Below, piece by piece: positions 1-8,724 of a stretch of 43,593 nucleotides of DNA. The translations under genes and the position numbers were made by a program. The notes beneath the pieces were generated by a model. It made no database searches. It was not told the origin of the DNA and was given only the letters and a program-made list of their open reading frames with translations. The stretch covers positions 1 through 43,593 of the forward strand of contig CANHIJ010000020.1 of assembly GCA_947460575.1 (NCBI GenBank), in the 5' to 3' direction. Position 1 is the stretch's first letter, and the number at the start of each line of letters is the position of its first letter. The stretch comes from Verrucomicrobiales bacterium. GTDB lineage: Bacteria; Verrucomicrobiota; Verrucomicrobiia; Verrucomicrobiales; V1-33.

Positions 1-70
1 AGGCCAAGTAGATCGCAAGGACGGCAAGGGCTAAACTCCAGGCGAGGCGCCGCTGGGCTGCGGGGCTCAT
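1..70 (-). CDS. Membrane protein, N-terminal fragment (cut by window edge)
   Basis: An open frame starts at the ATG whose first base is 70 and runs off the left edge; 23 codons are visible. It reads MSPAAQRRLAWSLALAVLAI and continues YLA, which looks like a short basic N-terminus followed by the first membrane segment. The ATG overlaps the stop of the upstream glycosyltransferase (ATGA), so the two genes are translationally coupled. Polyprenyl-phosphate sugar synthases are often followed by a GT39/ArnT-like multi-pass glycosyltransferase, which would fit, but too little sequence is present to assign a family. Confidence 0.55.
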   Translation of the reverse strand, partial: MSPAAQRRLAWSLALAVLAIYLA

Positions 71-810
71 GGTTGACCTCCCGGGTGCAGGGCGATGCGG
101 CTGGGCGAGGGGCAGCGGCGGCGCAGAAACCACCATAGGCCCGCCATGTCCACGAGCGGGCGCCACCACATGGCGCCGAGGCCGTACTTGGAGAGGCCGC
201 TGTGGCGGGCGCGGTGGTGCACGGGTTCCTCGACCACGACAAAGCCGGCGCCTTTGGCCAAAGCGGGCATGAAGGAATAGAGGGTGCGCAGCGGCAAATA
301 GGCCTCGCGCACCTCCCGGCGGAATACTTTGAGGGCGCAGCCGGTGTCGGTCATGCCGTCCCCCAGGACGCGGGAGCGCACCGCATTGGCCAGGCGCGAC
401 ATGCGGCGTCGGAGGGGGGAATCTTGGCGCTGGGCCCGCACTCCGCCCACGTAATCGGCTTGGGCGAGGCGCGCCACGAGGCGGGGCAAATCGGTGGGGT
501 CGTTTTGGCCGTCGCCGTCCAAGGTCATGAAAATCTGGCCCTGGGCGGCCTGGAAGGCCCAAAATAGTCCGGCGGCCTGGCCCTGGTTTTGAGCGAAGCG
601 GACCACGCGGCACTGCGGCCAGAGGCGGGCCGCGGTTTCCAGGGCGGCCGCGGTGCCGTCTCCGCTGCCGTCGTCCACGCAGAGCACCTCATAGCTCTGG
701 CCCATGCCGTCGAGCACGGCCCGCAATTCTTGAAGCAAAGGGGGGGCGGCCGCCTCTTCGTTGTAGAAGGGGACAATCGCCGAGAAATAGGGGGAGCCAC
801 TATTCTTCAT
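67..810 (-). CDS. Glycosyltransferase family 2, DPM1/ArnC-like
   Basis: The 247-residue protein has a GT-A fold signature: IVPFYNEE near residues 12-19, VDDGSGDGT at 45-53 and the metal/nucleotide-binding LDGDGQND at 97-104. Near residue 200 the HHRARHSGLSKYG stretch matches the family of synthases that move a sugar from a nucleotide donor to polyprenyl phosphate (dolichol/undecaprenyl-phosphate mannose, glucose or aminoarabinose). Unlike ArnC it lacks two clear C-terminal membrane helices; only one hydrophobic patch (GAMWWRPLVDMAGLWWF) is seen. The role is inferred to be supply of a lipid-linked sugar for the next, overlapping membrane gene. The donor sugar cannot be told. The start ATG is preceded by a pyrimidine-rich leader, not a Shine-Dalgarno site. 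Confidence 0.85.
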   Translation of the reverse strand: MKNSGSPYFSAIVPFYNEEAAAPPLLQELRAVLDGMGQSYEVLCVDDGSGDGTAAALETAARLWPQCRVVRFAQNQGQAAGLFWAFQAAQGQIFMTLDGDGQNDPTDLPRLVARLAQADYVGGVRAQRQDSPLRRRMSRLANAVRSRVLGDGMTDTGCALKVFRREVREAYLPLRTLYSFMPALAKGAGFVVVEEPVHHRARHSGLSKYGLGAMWWRPLVDMAGLWWFLRRRCPSPSRIALHPGGQP

Positions 811-882
811 GGAGGAAGCCCAACCTTACACCCATTGCCGCTGCTTTGCAGCCCCCTCGTGGTGACCTTTTTGTTTTAGGGG

Positions 883-917
883 AAAGGGAAGCGGGGGCTG
901 AGGGGCCCGCTTCCTTT
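883..917. promoter_or_regulatory. Hairpin in the leader between divergent genes
   Basis: A perfect 9-bp inverted repeat GGAAGCGGG (887-895) / CCCGCTTCC (906-914) is flanked by AAA (883-885) and TTT (915-917), which extend the stem past a one-base bulge. It lies between the divergent glycosyltransferase and topoisomerase genes, about 65 bases before the latter's start. It could be an mRNA leader hairpin, an attenuator or a protein-binding site. No clear promoter could be placed around it. Confidence 0.35.
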
Positions 918-981
918 AAGTTGCCTTGATCTTTTCACTCCCGTGGGCAAGCTCCCCTTTTTCTGACTGACCCCACCGGCC

Positions 982-3126
982 ATGCCGTCCAAACGCCCTC
1001 CTTCCTCGCCTCCTGATCCCTCGGACGACCAGCTTTCCCTCGATCTAGCGGGATCCGCGGGGCCCCCGATTGCGGAAGGGGAGGGCGGGGCGGCGCGGGA
1101 AGCAGGGGAGGAGGTGGCGGGTCCGCCGCGGGCGGCGGGGCATTTGGCGGCGAGTTCTTTTGGGCGCGAGGGCACCCCGCTGCGGCTGAACCACATTGGG
1201 GAGATGTACGGGCATTGGTTTTTGGACTACGCCAGCTACGTGATTTTGGAGCGGGCGGTGCCGCACTTGAACGACGGCTTGAAGCCGGTACAGCGGCGCA
1301 TTCTCCACGCCATGGAGCGGATGGACGACGGCCGCTTTAACAAGGTGGCGAACATCGTGGGGGAGACCATGAAATACCACCCGCACGGCGACTCCGCCAT
1401 CAACGAAGCCTTGGTGGGGCTGGGCCAAAAAAACCTGTTGGTGGACACGCAGGGGAACTGGGGGAACATCCTGACGGGCGACGACGCCGCGGCGGGCCGC
1501 TACATTGAAGCTCGCCTGTCTAAATTCGCCCTCGAAGTCCTCTTCAACAGCCGCCTCACCACGTGGGCTTCCTCGTACGACGGCCGCAATCCCGAACCGG
1601 TCAACTTTCCCGCTAAATTCCCCATCCTCCTGGCCCAGGGCGTGGAAGGCATCGCCGTCGGCCTGGCCTGTAAAATTCTGCCGCACAATTTCAACGAGTT
1701 GATCGACGCCTGCATGGAGGCCCTGCGGGGCAATCCCTTCACGCTCGTCCCCGACTTTCCCACTGGGGCCATCATGGACGCCAGCGAGTACCAGGATGGG
1801 CTGCGCGGCGGAAAAATCCGGGTGCGTGCCCGCATCGAGGAGGTCCCCAAGAAAAAAGGCCTGCTGCGCATCACCGAAATTCCCTTCGGCACCACCAGCG
1901 GCGGCCTGATCGACTCCATTCTCTCGGCCAACGACAAGGGGAAGATCAAGATCGCCAAGGTCGAGGACATGACCGCGGAGAAGATTGAAATTTTGGTCCA
2001 CCTCGCGCCCGGCACCGAGGGCGACGACATGCTCAAGGCCCTCTACGTCTTCACCGACTGCGAGGTCAGCATTTCTCCCAATAGCGTAGTCATCCGCGAC
2101 GACAAGCCGGCCTTCCTTTCGGTGAGCGAGTTGCTCAAGCACTGCGCGGCCCAGACCAAGGAACTGCTCCGCCTGGAATTGGAGATGCGGCTCTCCGACC
2201 TCGACGAGAAGTGGCACTTTTCTTCCCTGGAGAAGATTTTTATCGAGAAGCGGATTTACCGGGACATCGAGGAATGCACCACTTGGGATGCGGTGATGGT
2301 GGCTATCTGGAAGGGGCTCAAGCCCTATCTGGTGCTGCTGCGCCGGGAAGTGAGCGACGACGACGTGAAAAGCCTCACGGAAATTAAAATCAAGCGCATC
2401 TCCAAATTCAACTCCTTCGAGGCCGACGAATACCTGCGCGGCCTGGAAGCGCAAATCGAAGAGGCCCGCGGGCACCTCGCCCAGTTGACCCGCTACACCA
2501 TCCACTGGTTCAAGGAACTGAAGCGCAAATACGGAGCCTCCCGCCTGCGCCGCACCGAAATCACCACCTTCGACCGCGTCGCCGCCAGCGCCGCCGCCGT
2601 GGCCACCGAAACCCTCTACATCCAGCGCGCCGAAGGCTACATCGGCTACGGGATCAAGCGCGGCGGCGAAGCCCTCTTCAAGTGCTCCCGCCTCGACGAC
2701 ATCATCGTTTTCCTGGACGATGGCACGGTGCGCGTCAGTCGCGTCAGCGAAAAAGCCTTCTTTGGAGCCAACCCCATCCACGTGGCCCTCTTCGACCGCG
2801 AGGCCGCCCCAGTCTATACCCTCTTCTATCGAGACGGTTCTAAGGGTCGCCTCTACGCCAAGCGCTTCACCATGGGCGGCGTCACCCGCGATACCGTTTA
2901 CGACCTCACCAAGGGCGCCAAGGGCTCCAAGGTCTTCTACTTCGCGGTCCACGCCAGCGAAGCCGAGTCCAATGCCCTCCAGTTGGTCGTCCACCTCCAG
3001 CCCGCCCCCCGCCTTCGCAAATTGGAGATCGAGGTCAACATGGCCGAGCACGGCGTCAAGTCGCGCAGCGCCCAGGGCAGCGCCGTGGCAGAAACCAGCG
3101 TCAAGCGGGTCGCCCGGCGCCGCTAG
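982..3126 (+). CDS. parC: Type IIA DNA topoisomerase subunit A (ParC/GyrA-like)
   Basis: The 714-residue protein is the DNA-cleaving subunit of gyrase or topoisomerase IV. Residues 1-65 are a low-complexity Pro/Glu/Gly-rich extension. The catalytic core begins near 70, with DGLKPVQRRILHAM (98-111), YHPHGDSAINEAL (132-144) in the quinolone-resistance region, and the active-site tyrosine in GRYIEARLSK (Tyr174), which forms the 5'-phosphotyrosine link. The wording of the core (NWGNILTGDDAAAGRYIEARLSKFALEVLFN as a block) is the form seen in Bacteroidetes-type ParC, not in proteobacterial GyrA. The C-terminal beta-pinwheel is short and degenerate, and a basic tail (KRVARRR) closes the protein. No parE or gyrB is adjacent. 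Topoisomerase IV is preferred over gyrase because the tail lacks a canonical GyrA box, but this is not certain. Confidence 0.9.
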   Translation: MPSKRPPSSPPDPSDDQLSLDLAGSAGPPIAEGEGGAAREAGEEVAGPPRAAGHLAASSFGREGTPLRLNHIGEMYGHWFLDYASYVILERAVPHLNDGLKPVQRRILHAMERMDDGRFNKVANIVGETMKYHPHGDSAINEALVGLGQKNLLVDTQGNWGNILTGDDAAAGRYIEARLSKFALEVLFNSRLTTWASSYDGRNPEPVNFPAKFPILLAQGVEGIAVGLACKILPHNFNELIDACMEALRGNPFTLVPDFPTGAIMDASEYQDGLRGGKIRVRARIEEVPKKKGLLRITEIPFGTTSGGLIDSILSANDKGKIKIAKVEDMTAEKIEILVHLAPGTEGDDMLKALYVFTDCEVSISPNSVVIRDDKPAFLSVSELLKHCAAQTKELLRLELEMRLSDLDEKWHFSSLEKIFIEKRIYRDIEECTTWDAVMVAIWKGLKPYLVLLRREVSDDDVKSLTEIKIKRISKFNSFEADEYLRGLEAQIEEARGHLAQLTRYTIHWFKELKRKYGASRLRRTEITTFDRVAASAAAVATETLYIQRAEGYIGYGIKRGGEALFKCSRLDDIIVFLDDGTVRVSRVSEKAFFGANPIHVALFDREAAPVYTLFYRDGSKGRLYAKRFTMGGVTRDTVYDLTKGAKGSKVFYFAVHASEAESNALQLVVHLQPAPRLRKLEIEVNMAEHGVKSRSAQGSAVAETSVKRVARRR

Positions 3127-3840
3127 GACAGGGGCGCGGCGGGACTTCCACTACGCTTTCGCGTAGATTATAAAGTATTGCAGATTGTAACAATGGGCTA
3201 AATTTCATGAAAAGCGACTCATTCGCGCCCCTCATGCCGCCCAACCCCGAACTCATCCCCCAGCGCTGGCCCCAGTTGCGACCCGCGCGCGGCCTCGCGG
3301 CGCGGCGCCGATGCCGCACAGGCACCAGCATGGGTCAGGGAATGCGGGGGGTGGCGGGATGGCCCCAGGCGCCGTTCGCTGCGGAAACTTTGTCCGCTAA
3401 ACCCCCGCGCCCGCTGCCGCGCCTCGGCGCCGAACCCGTGCCGGTAGGCGAGGGCCCGGATCTAGGCTCGCCTTTCCACTTCGCTCCGCGGGAACAGCCA
3501 GCGCGCGATCGCGCCGGCCCTCCTCCTCGTGGCCCGAGCCGATGCCCCGAGCGCCGCCGACGAGGCCCGCCTCGAAAAGCTCGGCGAAAGCGCCCGCTCG
3601 CTAGGGCCTCCGCGCCCTTTTCGCTCCAGATCCCCCCAGCGGAGGGCCGCCCCGACTCGAGGCGGGGAAACGCCATTTTGCCGGAATGTGAAAAGAAAAA
3701 GTGTTGACTTCATTTTGAGACTCATTAACGTATTGTGCACGAAGATTCTAGGTTCAACGGATTTTGAATCCGCCGCCTCCGCCAGATTCCCTCTGTTGGC
3801 CCTAGAGTCCTCACAAGCGTTCTCCTCAATTCTACACACC
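3127..3840. other. Gene-free interval between parC and the PEP-CTERM gene
   Basis: A 6-bp hairpin CTACGC-TTTC-GCGTAG (3151-3166) follows the parC stop by 24 bases; it has no T-tract, so it is a weak terminator candidate. Next comes an AT-rich patch (3164-3206), then a very GC-rich stretch. One open frame (3207-3707) starts with MKSDSFAPLMPPNPELIPQR, and a second frame (about 3480-3640) reads APALLLVARADAPSAADEA. Neither matches a family I know, and the coding signal changes frame near 3500. It may hold a decayed gene; I do not call a CDS. The promoter of the next gene lies at its right end. Confidence 0.5.
3704..3731 (+). promoter_or_regulatory. Putative sigma-70 promoter of the PEP-CTERM gene
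   Basis: TTGACT (3704-3709) is followed after 16 bases by TAACGT (3726-3731). The -35 box is 5/6 to consensus; the -10 box keeps only the important first, second and last bases. The surrounding DNA is distinctly AT-richer than its flanks. The start codon is about 110 bases downstream, leaving a fairly long leader that includes the imperfect palindrome CGGATT-TTG-AATCCG near 3758-3773. Confidence 0.4.
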
Positions 3841-4569
3841 ATGATCAAAAAATTCATCCCTCTCAGCCTCGCGCTGGGCTTCGCGCTCACCGGCGTTTCC
3901 TCCGCTGCCATCGTCGGCGGCGACACCGGTACCTACACCTTCACTTCTTCTGTGATTGGTGCGGCTACTTCTGCAGGTGCTGGCACTACCTTCAGCCTTC
4001 AGCAGTTTAACGCCTCGAGCCTAGGTTTCCTAACCGGGGTTCGGGTTGATTTGGAACTCAATGGCTGGACCGGCGTCTACTCTTTCACTCCTGATGCTGG
4101 GAATGGGGACATCTTAAGCACCAGCAACGGAAGAGCTACTCCTAGTATCGTTTTTGCAACCAATCCAGCTTCTGGTTTCCCTGGTACCGGGAACAAAGTA
4201 TCGGCGACCGTCTCGCAAAATATTGTCGCGACCGACACGAATTACACTACAAATACCACTGGCATTACGTCAGCATTTCCTGCCGCTACAGGCAGCTCTT
4301 TTTATGAGGACAACACGCCTACTGCGCTCGCCTGGGCGACGACCAACGGGATGATCGGAGGAGGAACCTTCGACTTGAAGTACGCCAGTTCCAAAGCACA
4401 GACTTTTGATACTGTTGACGGAACTTTGACGGGTGGGCTTAGCGGCAACCTTAAGGCCTTCGTGACCTACACCTACACGGCCTACACCCCAGAGCCAGCC
4501 GGCCTCCTCTTGGGCGGTGCCCCGGCCTTGCTGGGTGCAGCCCACTTGATGCGCCGCCGCCGCCGCTAG
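3841..4569 (+). CDS. PEP-CTERM sorting domain protein (exported)
   Basis: The 242-residue protein begins with a signal peptide (MIKKFIPLSLALGFALTGVS, then SA/AIVGG) and ends with the three-part PEP-CTERM signal: PEP at about 217-219, a hydrophobic segment (AGLLLGGAPALLGAA) and the basic tail RRRRR. Proteins of this class are exported and then processed by exosortase, often with delivery to exopolysaccharide or the cell surface. The body is rich in Ser, Thr, Gly and Ala and contains no catalytic motif I recognise; a beta-rich adhesin-like fold is likely. The frame is open further upstream (to 3529), but the signal peptide fixes the start at 3841. The gene is less GC-rich than its neighbours. 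No exosortase gene is in the window. Confidence 0.88.
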   Translation: MIKKFIPLSLALGFALTGVSSAAIVGGDTGTYTFTSSVIGAATSAGAGTTFSLQQFNASSLGFLTGVRVDLELNGWTGVYSFTPDAGNGDILSTSNGRATPSIVFATNPASGFPGTGNKVSATVSQNIVATDTNYTTNTTGITSAFPAATGSSFYEDNTPTALAWATTNGMIGGGTFDLKYASSKAQTFDTVDGTLTGGLSGNLKAFVTYTYTAYTPEPAGLLLGGAPALLGAAHLMRRRRR

Positions 4570-4633
4570 TGTCCCCGAGCCAGGACAGGACCTTGTGGGG
4601 GTCTTCACTTCCTGCTCTTTGATTCTTCATTTT

Positions 4634-4680
4634 CCCACCGGGAGATCCTAAGTTCGCTTGGGTCGCCCGGTGGGTTCTCT
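4634..4680 (+). terminator. Terminator-like hairpin after the PEP-CTERM gene
   Basis: CCCACCGGG (4634-4642) and CCCGGTGGG (4666-4674) form a perfect 9-bp stem around a 23-base loop, followed by TTCTCT. The U-tract is weak, but the position 65 bases after the stop fits a transcription end. Confidence 0.5.
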
Positions 4681-4974
4681 GTTTCTAGGGCCTAAGGTCT
4701 CCCGTGCTTAAACCTAAAATCGTGAGTTGACTGTCTTATTCGGTGGGCGCGGGAGGCTTTTTCCTGGCGCGTGGGCCTTTTTGGGGCTCTAGCGCTGGCA
4801 CCCCTGCCGGGGAGCGGGTCCCCTTGGGACGAGGATCCGGTGGTGTCGCTTCGCTCGCCACCGGCTACACGCTGGGATGCCTCCGGCATCGCCGCCCGGC
4901 ATGTCCACCGGTCACCATGTTGGGGGATTATGACCGCGAAAGGGACTCACCCAATGGGTGAGTCTTCTGAGGCG

Positions 4975-4996
4975 AAAAAACGGGATCATCCCCCGT
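4975..4996 (-). terminator. Orphan intrinsic terminator, minus strand
   Basis: Read on the minus strand, ACGGG-loop-CCCGT is followed directly by a run of six T (4980-4975). It lies about 300 bases beyond the clpC terminator, so it does not obviously serve clpC. It may end a short unannotated minus-strand transcript, or it may be fortuitous. Confidence 0.35.
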
Positions 4997-5297
4997 CCTC
5001 CTCATGAAAAAAGGCCGCATGGTCGCGTTTCAACTCCCGGTTTTAGCTTAAAAGAAGCCGGGGCTATGGCAGGATGAAGCCGCCCTGCCTGCCGACGAAG
5101 CAGTCCCTGACCGCGGCGGGGCGGGCGCAGCGTGAAGCGGAGCACAGCTTGTGAGGAAAAGGGTCAGTCTTGGGGGGCCGCGCGTGTTGCCCGCTGGGGC
5201 TCCCAGAGGAGCGGTGCGGGAGGGGCGGAGTCCCCTGGGACCATTTTCCTCGGATCCTGGGGCCTGCCGGTTCCCCGGTCCCCCCGGCACCCAGAGA

Positions 5298-5330
5298 AAG
5301 TGCGGCGCCGAGGGAATCGGCGCCGCACTT
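5298..5330 (-). terminator. clpC intrinsic terminator
   Basis: AAGTGCGGCGCCGA (5298-5311) and TCGGCGCCGCACTT (5317-5330) form a perfect 14-bp stem with a 5-base loop, 45 bases past the clpC stop. On the minus strand it is followed by TCTCTGG, a weak U-tract, but the stem is very strong and nearly symmetric, so it may work on both strands. Confidence 0.8.
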
Positions 5331-5375
5331 GCAATTGCCCTCGGGGAGGGCGGTTATTTGGGGGGGCGGCTGGCG

Positions 5376-7898
5376 CTATTCGGCGACGCCGGCGGCGGCT
5401 TCTTCGGCGGGGGGCGGGCTTTCTTCGCTGACGCTGAATTTGAGGCTCTTTTCCCCTTCGCGCCGAGTGATGGAGACGGTGTCGCCCTCCTTGATGTCGC
5501 CGCGCAGGAGGTGCTCCGCGAAGGGGTCCTCGAGGTAGCGCTCGACGGCGCGGCGCATCGGCCGGGCGCCGTAGGCGGGGTCGTAGCCCTCGGCGATGAG
5601 GAGTTCCTTGGCGGTCTGGTCGAGTTGGACCTCGATTTTCTTGTCGCGGACGCGCTTGAGGACTTTGTTGATTTCGAGGTCGACGATTTGGACGAGGTCC
5701 TCTTTTTCGAGCATGTGGAAAACGATGAGGTCGTCGAGGCGGTTGAGGAACTCGGGCTTAAAGTGCTTTTTGGCTTGTTCCTCGATTTTGTCCTTCATGG
5801 AGGCGAAGTCGTGCTTGTCGGTGCCGATGGCGCCGAAGCCCATGAGATTTTGCTTTTTGATCAGCTCCGCTCCCACATTGGAAGTCATGATAATGATGGT
5901 ATTGCGGAAGTCGATCTTGCGGCCGAAGCTGTCGGTGATGGTGCCTTCTTCGAGGACTTGGAGGAGGAGGTGCATCACGTCGGGGTGGGCTTTTTCGACT
6001 TCGTCGAAGAGGACGACGCTGTAGGGGCGGCGGCGCACGGCCTCGCTGAGTTGACCGCCTTCCTCGTAGCCGACGTAGCCGGGCGGGCTGCCGATGAGGC
6101 GGCTGGCGGTGAACTTTTCCATGTACTCCGACATGTCGATCTGGATCAGGGAATCGGGATCGCCGAACATGAATTCCGCGAGGTTGCGGGCTAAGAAGGT
6201 TTTGCCGACGCCGGTGGGGCCGAGGAAGAGGAAGCTGCCGATGGGGCGGCGGGGGTCCTTGAGGTCGGCGCGGCTGCGGCGGAGGGCCTTGCTGATGGCG
6301 ATGACGGCTTGGTCTTGACCGATGACGCGGCCCTTGAGCTCTTCCTCCATGCGGAGGAGCTTGGCGGTTTCCTTTTGCTCCATGCGGTTGAGGGGCACCC
6401 CGGTCCACTTGGAAATCACGGCCATGATGTCCTCCAAGCCCACGGTGACTTTTTTCTCCTCGTTGCTGGCGCGCCAGGTTTCCATGACGGTTTCGAGCTG
6501 TTTGCGGGCGTTGCGCTCGGTGTCGCGGAGGGCGGCGGCTTTTTCGAAGTCCTGTTCCTTGATGGCGCCCTCTTTTTCGATGCGGATGCGCTCGATTGCG
6601 GCTTCGATTTCTTTGACCTCGGGGGGGCGGGTCATGGCGCCGATGCGGGCGCGGGCGCCGGCTTCGTCCATGATATCGATGGCCTTGTCAGGGAGGAAGC
6701 GGCCGGTGAGGTAGCGGGAGGAGAGCTTGACGGATTGCTCAATCGCTTCGGCGGTGTAGATAGCTTTGTGGTGGGCCTCGTACTTGTGCTTGATGCCCAT
6801 GAGGATCTTGGTGGCGTCCTCTTCGGTGGGTTCGTTGACCTTGACGGTCTGAAAGCGGCGCTCCAGGGCGGCGTCCTTTTCGATGTACTTGCGGTACTCG
6901 TTGAGGGTGGTGGCGCCAACGCACTGCATTTCGCCGCGGCTGAGGGCGGGCTTGATGATGTTGCTGGCGTCCATGGCGCCTTCGGCGGAGCCGGCGCCGA
7001 CGATGGTGTGGAGTTCGTCGATGAAGAGGATGACGTTTTTGGCGCGGCGGATTTCGTCCATCACGGCCTTGATGCGCTCCTCGAATTGGCCGCGGTATTT
7101 GGTGCCGGCGACCATGAGGGCGAGGTCGAGGGTGATGACCTTTTTGTCGCGGAGGATTTCGGGGACGTTGCCGGCGACGATCTCCTGGGCGAGGCCCTCC
7201 ACGATAGCGGTTTTGCCGACGCCGGCTTCGCCGATGAGGACGGGGTTATTTTTGGTGCGGCGGCAGAGGATTTGGATGACGCGCTCGATTTCGTCGGCGC
7301 GGCCGATCACGGGATCGAGTTCAGCCTTCTGGGCGAGTTCGGTAAGGTCGCGTCCAAAGGCTTTGAGGGCGGGGGTTTTGCTGTCCTTTTTGGCGGTGCC
7401 GGGGGTTCCGGCAGAGGCCTCTTGGAAGCCTTCTTCCTCCTCGGTTTCTGGGGGGGTAAAATTGGGGTCGAGTTCCTTGAGGATTTCGTTGCGGGTGCGC
7501 TCGATGTCGATTTCGAGGCTTTTGAGGACGTGGGCGGCGACGCCTTCGCCTTCGCGGAGGAGGCCGAGGAGGATGTGTTCGGTGCCGACGTAGCTGTGGT
7601 TGAGGGCGCGGGCTTCCTTGCTGGCGAGGGCCAGGACCTTTTTGACGCGGGGAGTGTAGGGGATGTTGCCGACCATTTTTTGCTCCTGGCCGGAACCAAC
7701 GTGCTCTTCGACTTTCATGCGCACGGTTTCCAACTCGAGGCCCATTTTCATGAGGACGTTGACGGCGACGCCCTGGCCGAGCTTGATGAGGCCGAGGAGG
7801 AGGTGCTCGGTGCCGACGTAGTTGTGGTTGAAGCGGTCCGCTTCCTTGCGGGCAAGGGCGAGGACCTGCTGGGCTCGGGGAGTGAAGTTGTTCATCAT
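5376..7898 (-). CDS. clpC: ATP-dependent Clp protease ATP-binding subunit ClpC
   Basis: The 840-residue protein is a class I Clp/HSP100 AAA+ unfoldase that feeds proteins to ClpP and also acts in disaggregation. The N-domain contains two Clp repeats (about 5-70 and 80-145; each has [18 protein letters not shown] wording). D1 has Walker A GEAGVGKT (223-230) and Walker [12 protein letters not shown] middle domain includes a UVR motif ([13 protein letters not shown]), which separates ClpC from ClpA and ClpB. D2 has Walker A GPTGVGKT and ends with the usual arm. Length is as expected. Two ATGs in tandem (7898 and 7895) are possible starts. No mcsA, mcsB or ctsR is adjacent, so Bacillus-like regulation is not indicated. 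Confidence 0.97.
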   Translation of the reverse strand: MMNNFTPRAQQVLALARKEADRFNHNYVGTEHLLLGLIKLGQGVAVNVLMKMGLELETVRMKVEEHVGSGQEQKMVGNIPYTPRVKKVLALASKEARALNHSYVGTEHILLGLLREGEGVAAHVLKSLEIDIERTRNEILKELDPNFTPPETEEEEGFQEASAGTPGTAKKDSKTPALKAFGRDLTELAQKAELDPVIGRADEIERVIQILCRRTKNNPVLIGEAGVGKTAIVEGLAQEIVAGNVPEILRDKKVITLDLALMVAGTKYRGQFEERIKAVMDEIRRAKNVILFIDELHTIVGAGSAEGAMDASNIIKPALSRGEMQCVGATTLNEYRKYIEKDAALERRFQTVKVNEPTEEDATKILMGIKHKYEAHHKAIYTAEAIEQSVKLSSRYLTGRFLPDKAIDIMDEAGARARIGAMTRPPEVKEIEAAIERIRIEKEGAIKEQDFEKAAALRDTERNARKQLETVMETWRASNEEKKVTVGLEDIMAVISKWTGVPLNRMEQKETAKLLRMEEELKGRVIGQDQAVIAISKALRRSRADLKDPRRPIGSFLFLGPTGVGKTFLARNLAEFMFGDPDSLIQIDMSEYMEKFTASRLIGSPPGYVGYEEGGQLSEAVRRRPYSVVLFDEVEKAHPDVMHLLLQVLEEGTITDSFGRKIDFRNTIIIMTSNVGAELIKKQNLMGFGAIGTDKHDFASMKDKIEEQAKKHFKPEFLNRLDDLIVFHMLEKEDLVQIVDLEINKVLKRVRDKKIEVQLDQTAKELLIAEGYDPAYGARPMRRAVERYLEDPFAEHLLRGDIKEGDTVSITRREGEKSLKFSVSEESPPPAEEAAAGVAE

Positions 7899-7960
7899 CG
7901 GAATGAGTTGAGGTTGCGGATTGCGGGGGGAGCAACTCGCAGGCGGCGGCCCATGTTTTG

Positions 7961-7989
7961 AGCTTAGCCGCCCGCGCGGGGCAATTCAA
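7961..7989 (-). promoter_or_regulatory. Putative clpC promoter
   Basis: On the minus strand TTGAAT (7989-7984) and TAAGCT (7966-7961) are spaced by 17 bases. The -35 box is good and the -10 box is poor (3/6). It would give a leader of about 55 bases. No CIRCE or CtsR-like palindrome is seen near it. Confidence 0.35.
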
Positions 7990-8327
7990 GGGGTGGACTG
8001 GAAATATCTGTCGGCCGCATGAAGGAGCGGCCTGGAGGGGGTGATTTGCTGGAGAGATATGAGCAGAAACCATTCCCGGGCCTGGACCGAGATCCCCAGG
8101 GGGCTCGCAGCGGGGGAAATTGGTTGGAGAGGGCTTGCCGGGAGGGCGGCCCGGGGCGGCGGCCGCGGCCAAAGTGGCGCAGGGCTGGAGCGTTTTGTCG
8201 CACGGGGCGGGCGAAAGGGCCCTCGAGTCAGCGGCGATTGGGGGAAAACTGAACGAATCGATTTGCAAAAAGTCCCAGTGAACCGAAAGGCAGCCGCCGC
8301 TGTCAGCTTGTAGTAATCTTCCCCCGC
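7990..8327. other. Gene-free interval upstream of the lipoprotein gene
   Basis: The stretch between the divergent clpC and lipoprotein genes contains short open frames on both strands, but none shows the third-position GC bias of neighbouring genes or a recognisable product. I see no RNA gene or clear plus-strand promoter in it. Confidence 0.4.
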
Positions 8328-8684
8328 ATGAAACGCCTCGTCCGCCGCCCGCCCTTTGCCTGCCTCTGCCTGTTCCTGCCTGTGCTCTTGACGGGATGCA
8401 GCGAGCAAGCGGGCCAACTCAATGCGATTCACGAGCAGCTCGACGCGGCCCGCGACGCCAACACCGAGGGCGGCGCCGCCCTGCAGCAGCTCAACCTCAA
8501 GCTGGCCACGGCCAATCGACAAATCAGCGATCAATCGGCGAAGCGCGTCGAGTTTGAAGCCAAATCCGCCAAGAGCGCGGCCACCGAGCAGCTTCTGTCG
8601 AAGTATCAGGCCGAGCTCGAGGGCAAGGTGAAAGCCTTTGAGGAATCAGTGGCCGCCTACCGGCAGCAGCACTTGAAACCCTGA
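8328..8684 (+). CDS. Small coiled-coil lipoprotein
   Basis: The 118-residue protein has a lipoprotein signal peptide: basic start (MKRLVRR), hydrophobic core (ACLCLFLPVLL) and lipobox LTGC, with the acylated Cys near residue 25. The rest is almost entirely a predicted coiled coil (AIHEQLDAARDANTEGG, then regular heptads of Leu/Ala with Lys and Glu). It is likely tethered to a membrane facing the periplasm. No enzyme motif is present. It sits 40 bases before another envelope coiled-coil gene and is probably co-transcribed with it. The leader ends in CTTCCCCCGC, with no Shine-Dalgarno site. Confidence 0.75.
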   Translation: MKRLVRRPPFACLCLFLPVLLTGCSEQAGQLNAIHEQLDAARDANTEGGAALQQLNLKLATANRQISDQSAKRVEFEAKSAKSAATEQLLSKYQAELEGKVKAFEESVAAYRQQHLKP

Positions 8685-8724
8685 AACCCGACCCCAGCGC
8701 GCTCTTTACCCCCCTTTTTTTGAC

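Larger units (their letters stand above)
4570..5290. other. Gene-free interval with clustered hairpins
   Basis: No convincing gene is seen on either strand. The interval holds several perfect or near-perfect hairpins: CCGGTGG/CCACCGG (4837-4843 / 4858-4864), GACTCACCC-AAT-GGGTGAGTC (4944-4964), ACGGG/CCCGT (4980-4996) with a T-run on the minus strand, and CCCGG/CCGGG (5036-5062) with an inner TTTTA/TAAAA pair. These could be remnants of a repeat element or an unannotated structured RNA. Confidence 0.45.

Noticed and set aside
1045..3051. Long open frame antisense to the topoisomerase gene
   Set aside because: High GC content suppresses stops on the opposite strand; the translation is repetitive in Gly/Val/Asp and lacks family motifs, while the plus strand is clearly parC.
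3751..3784. tRNA-Ser/tmRNA 3'-end-like sequence (GAATCC, then CCTCCGCCA) upstream of the PEP-CTERM gene, as a possible attachment site
   Set aside because: The T-loop lacks the invariant C and A, the stem has a mismatch, no upstream tRNA or tmRNA body fits, and a similar TTGAATCCGCC-TCCGCCA string occurs by chance before uvrA.
6309..7961. 550-codon open frame antisense to clpC
   Set aside because: Antisense shadow of a GC-rich gene; the translation is Gly/Val/Phe/Asp-rich with no motif.
8019..8252. Small plus-strand open frame between clpC and the lipoprotein gene
   Set aside because: It has no codon bias, a low-complexity Gly/Arg/Pro composition and no family resemblance.
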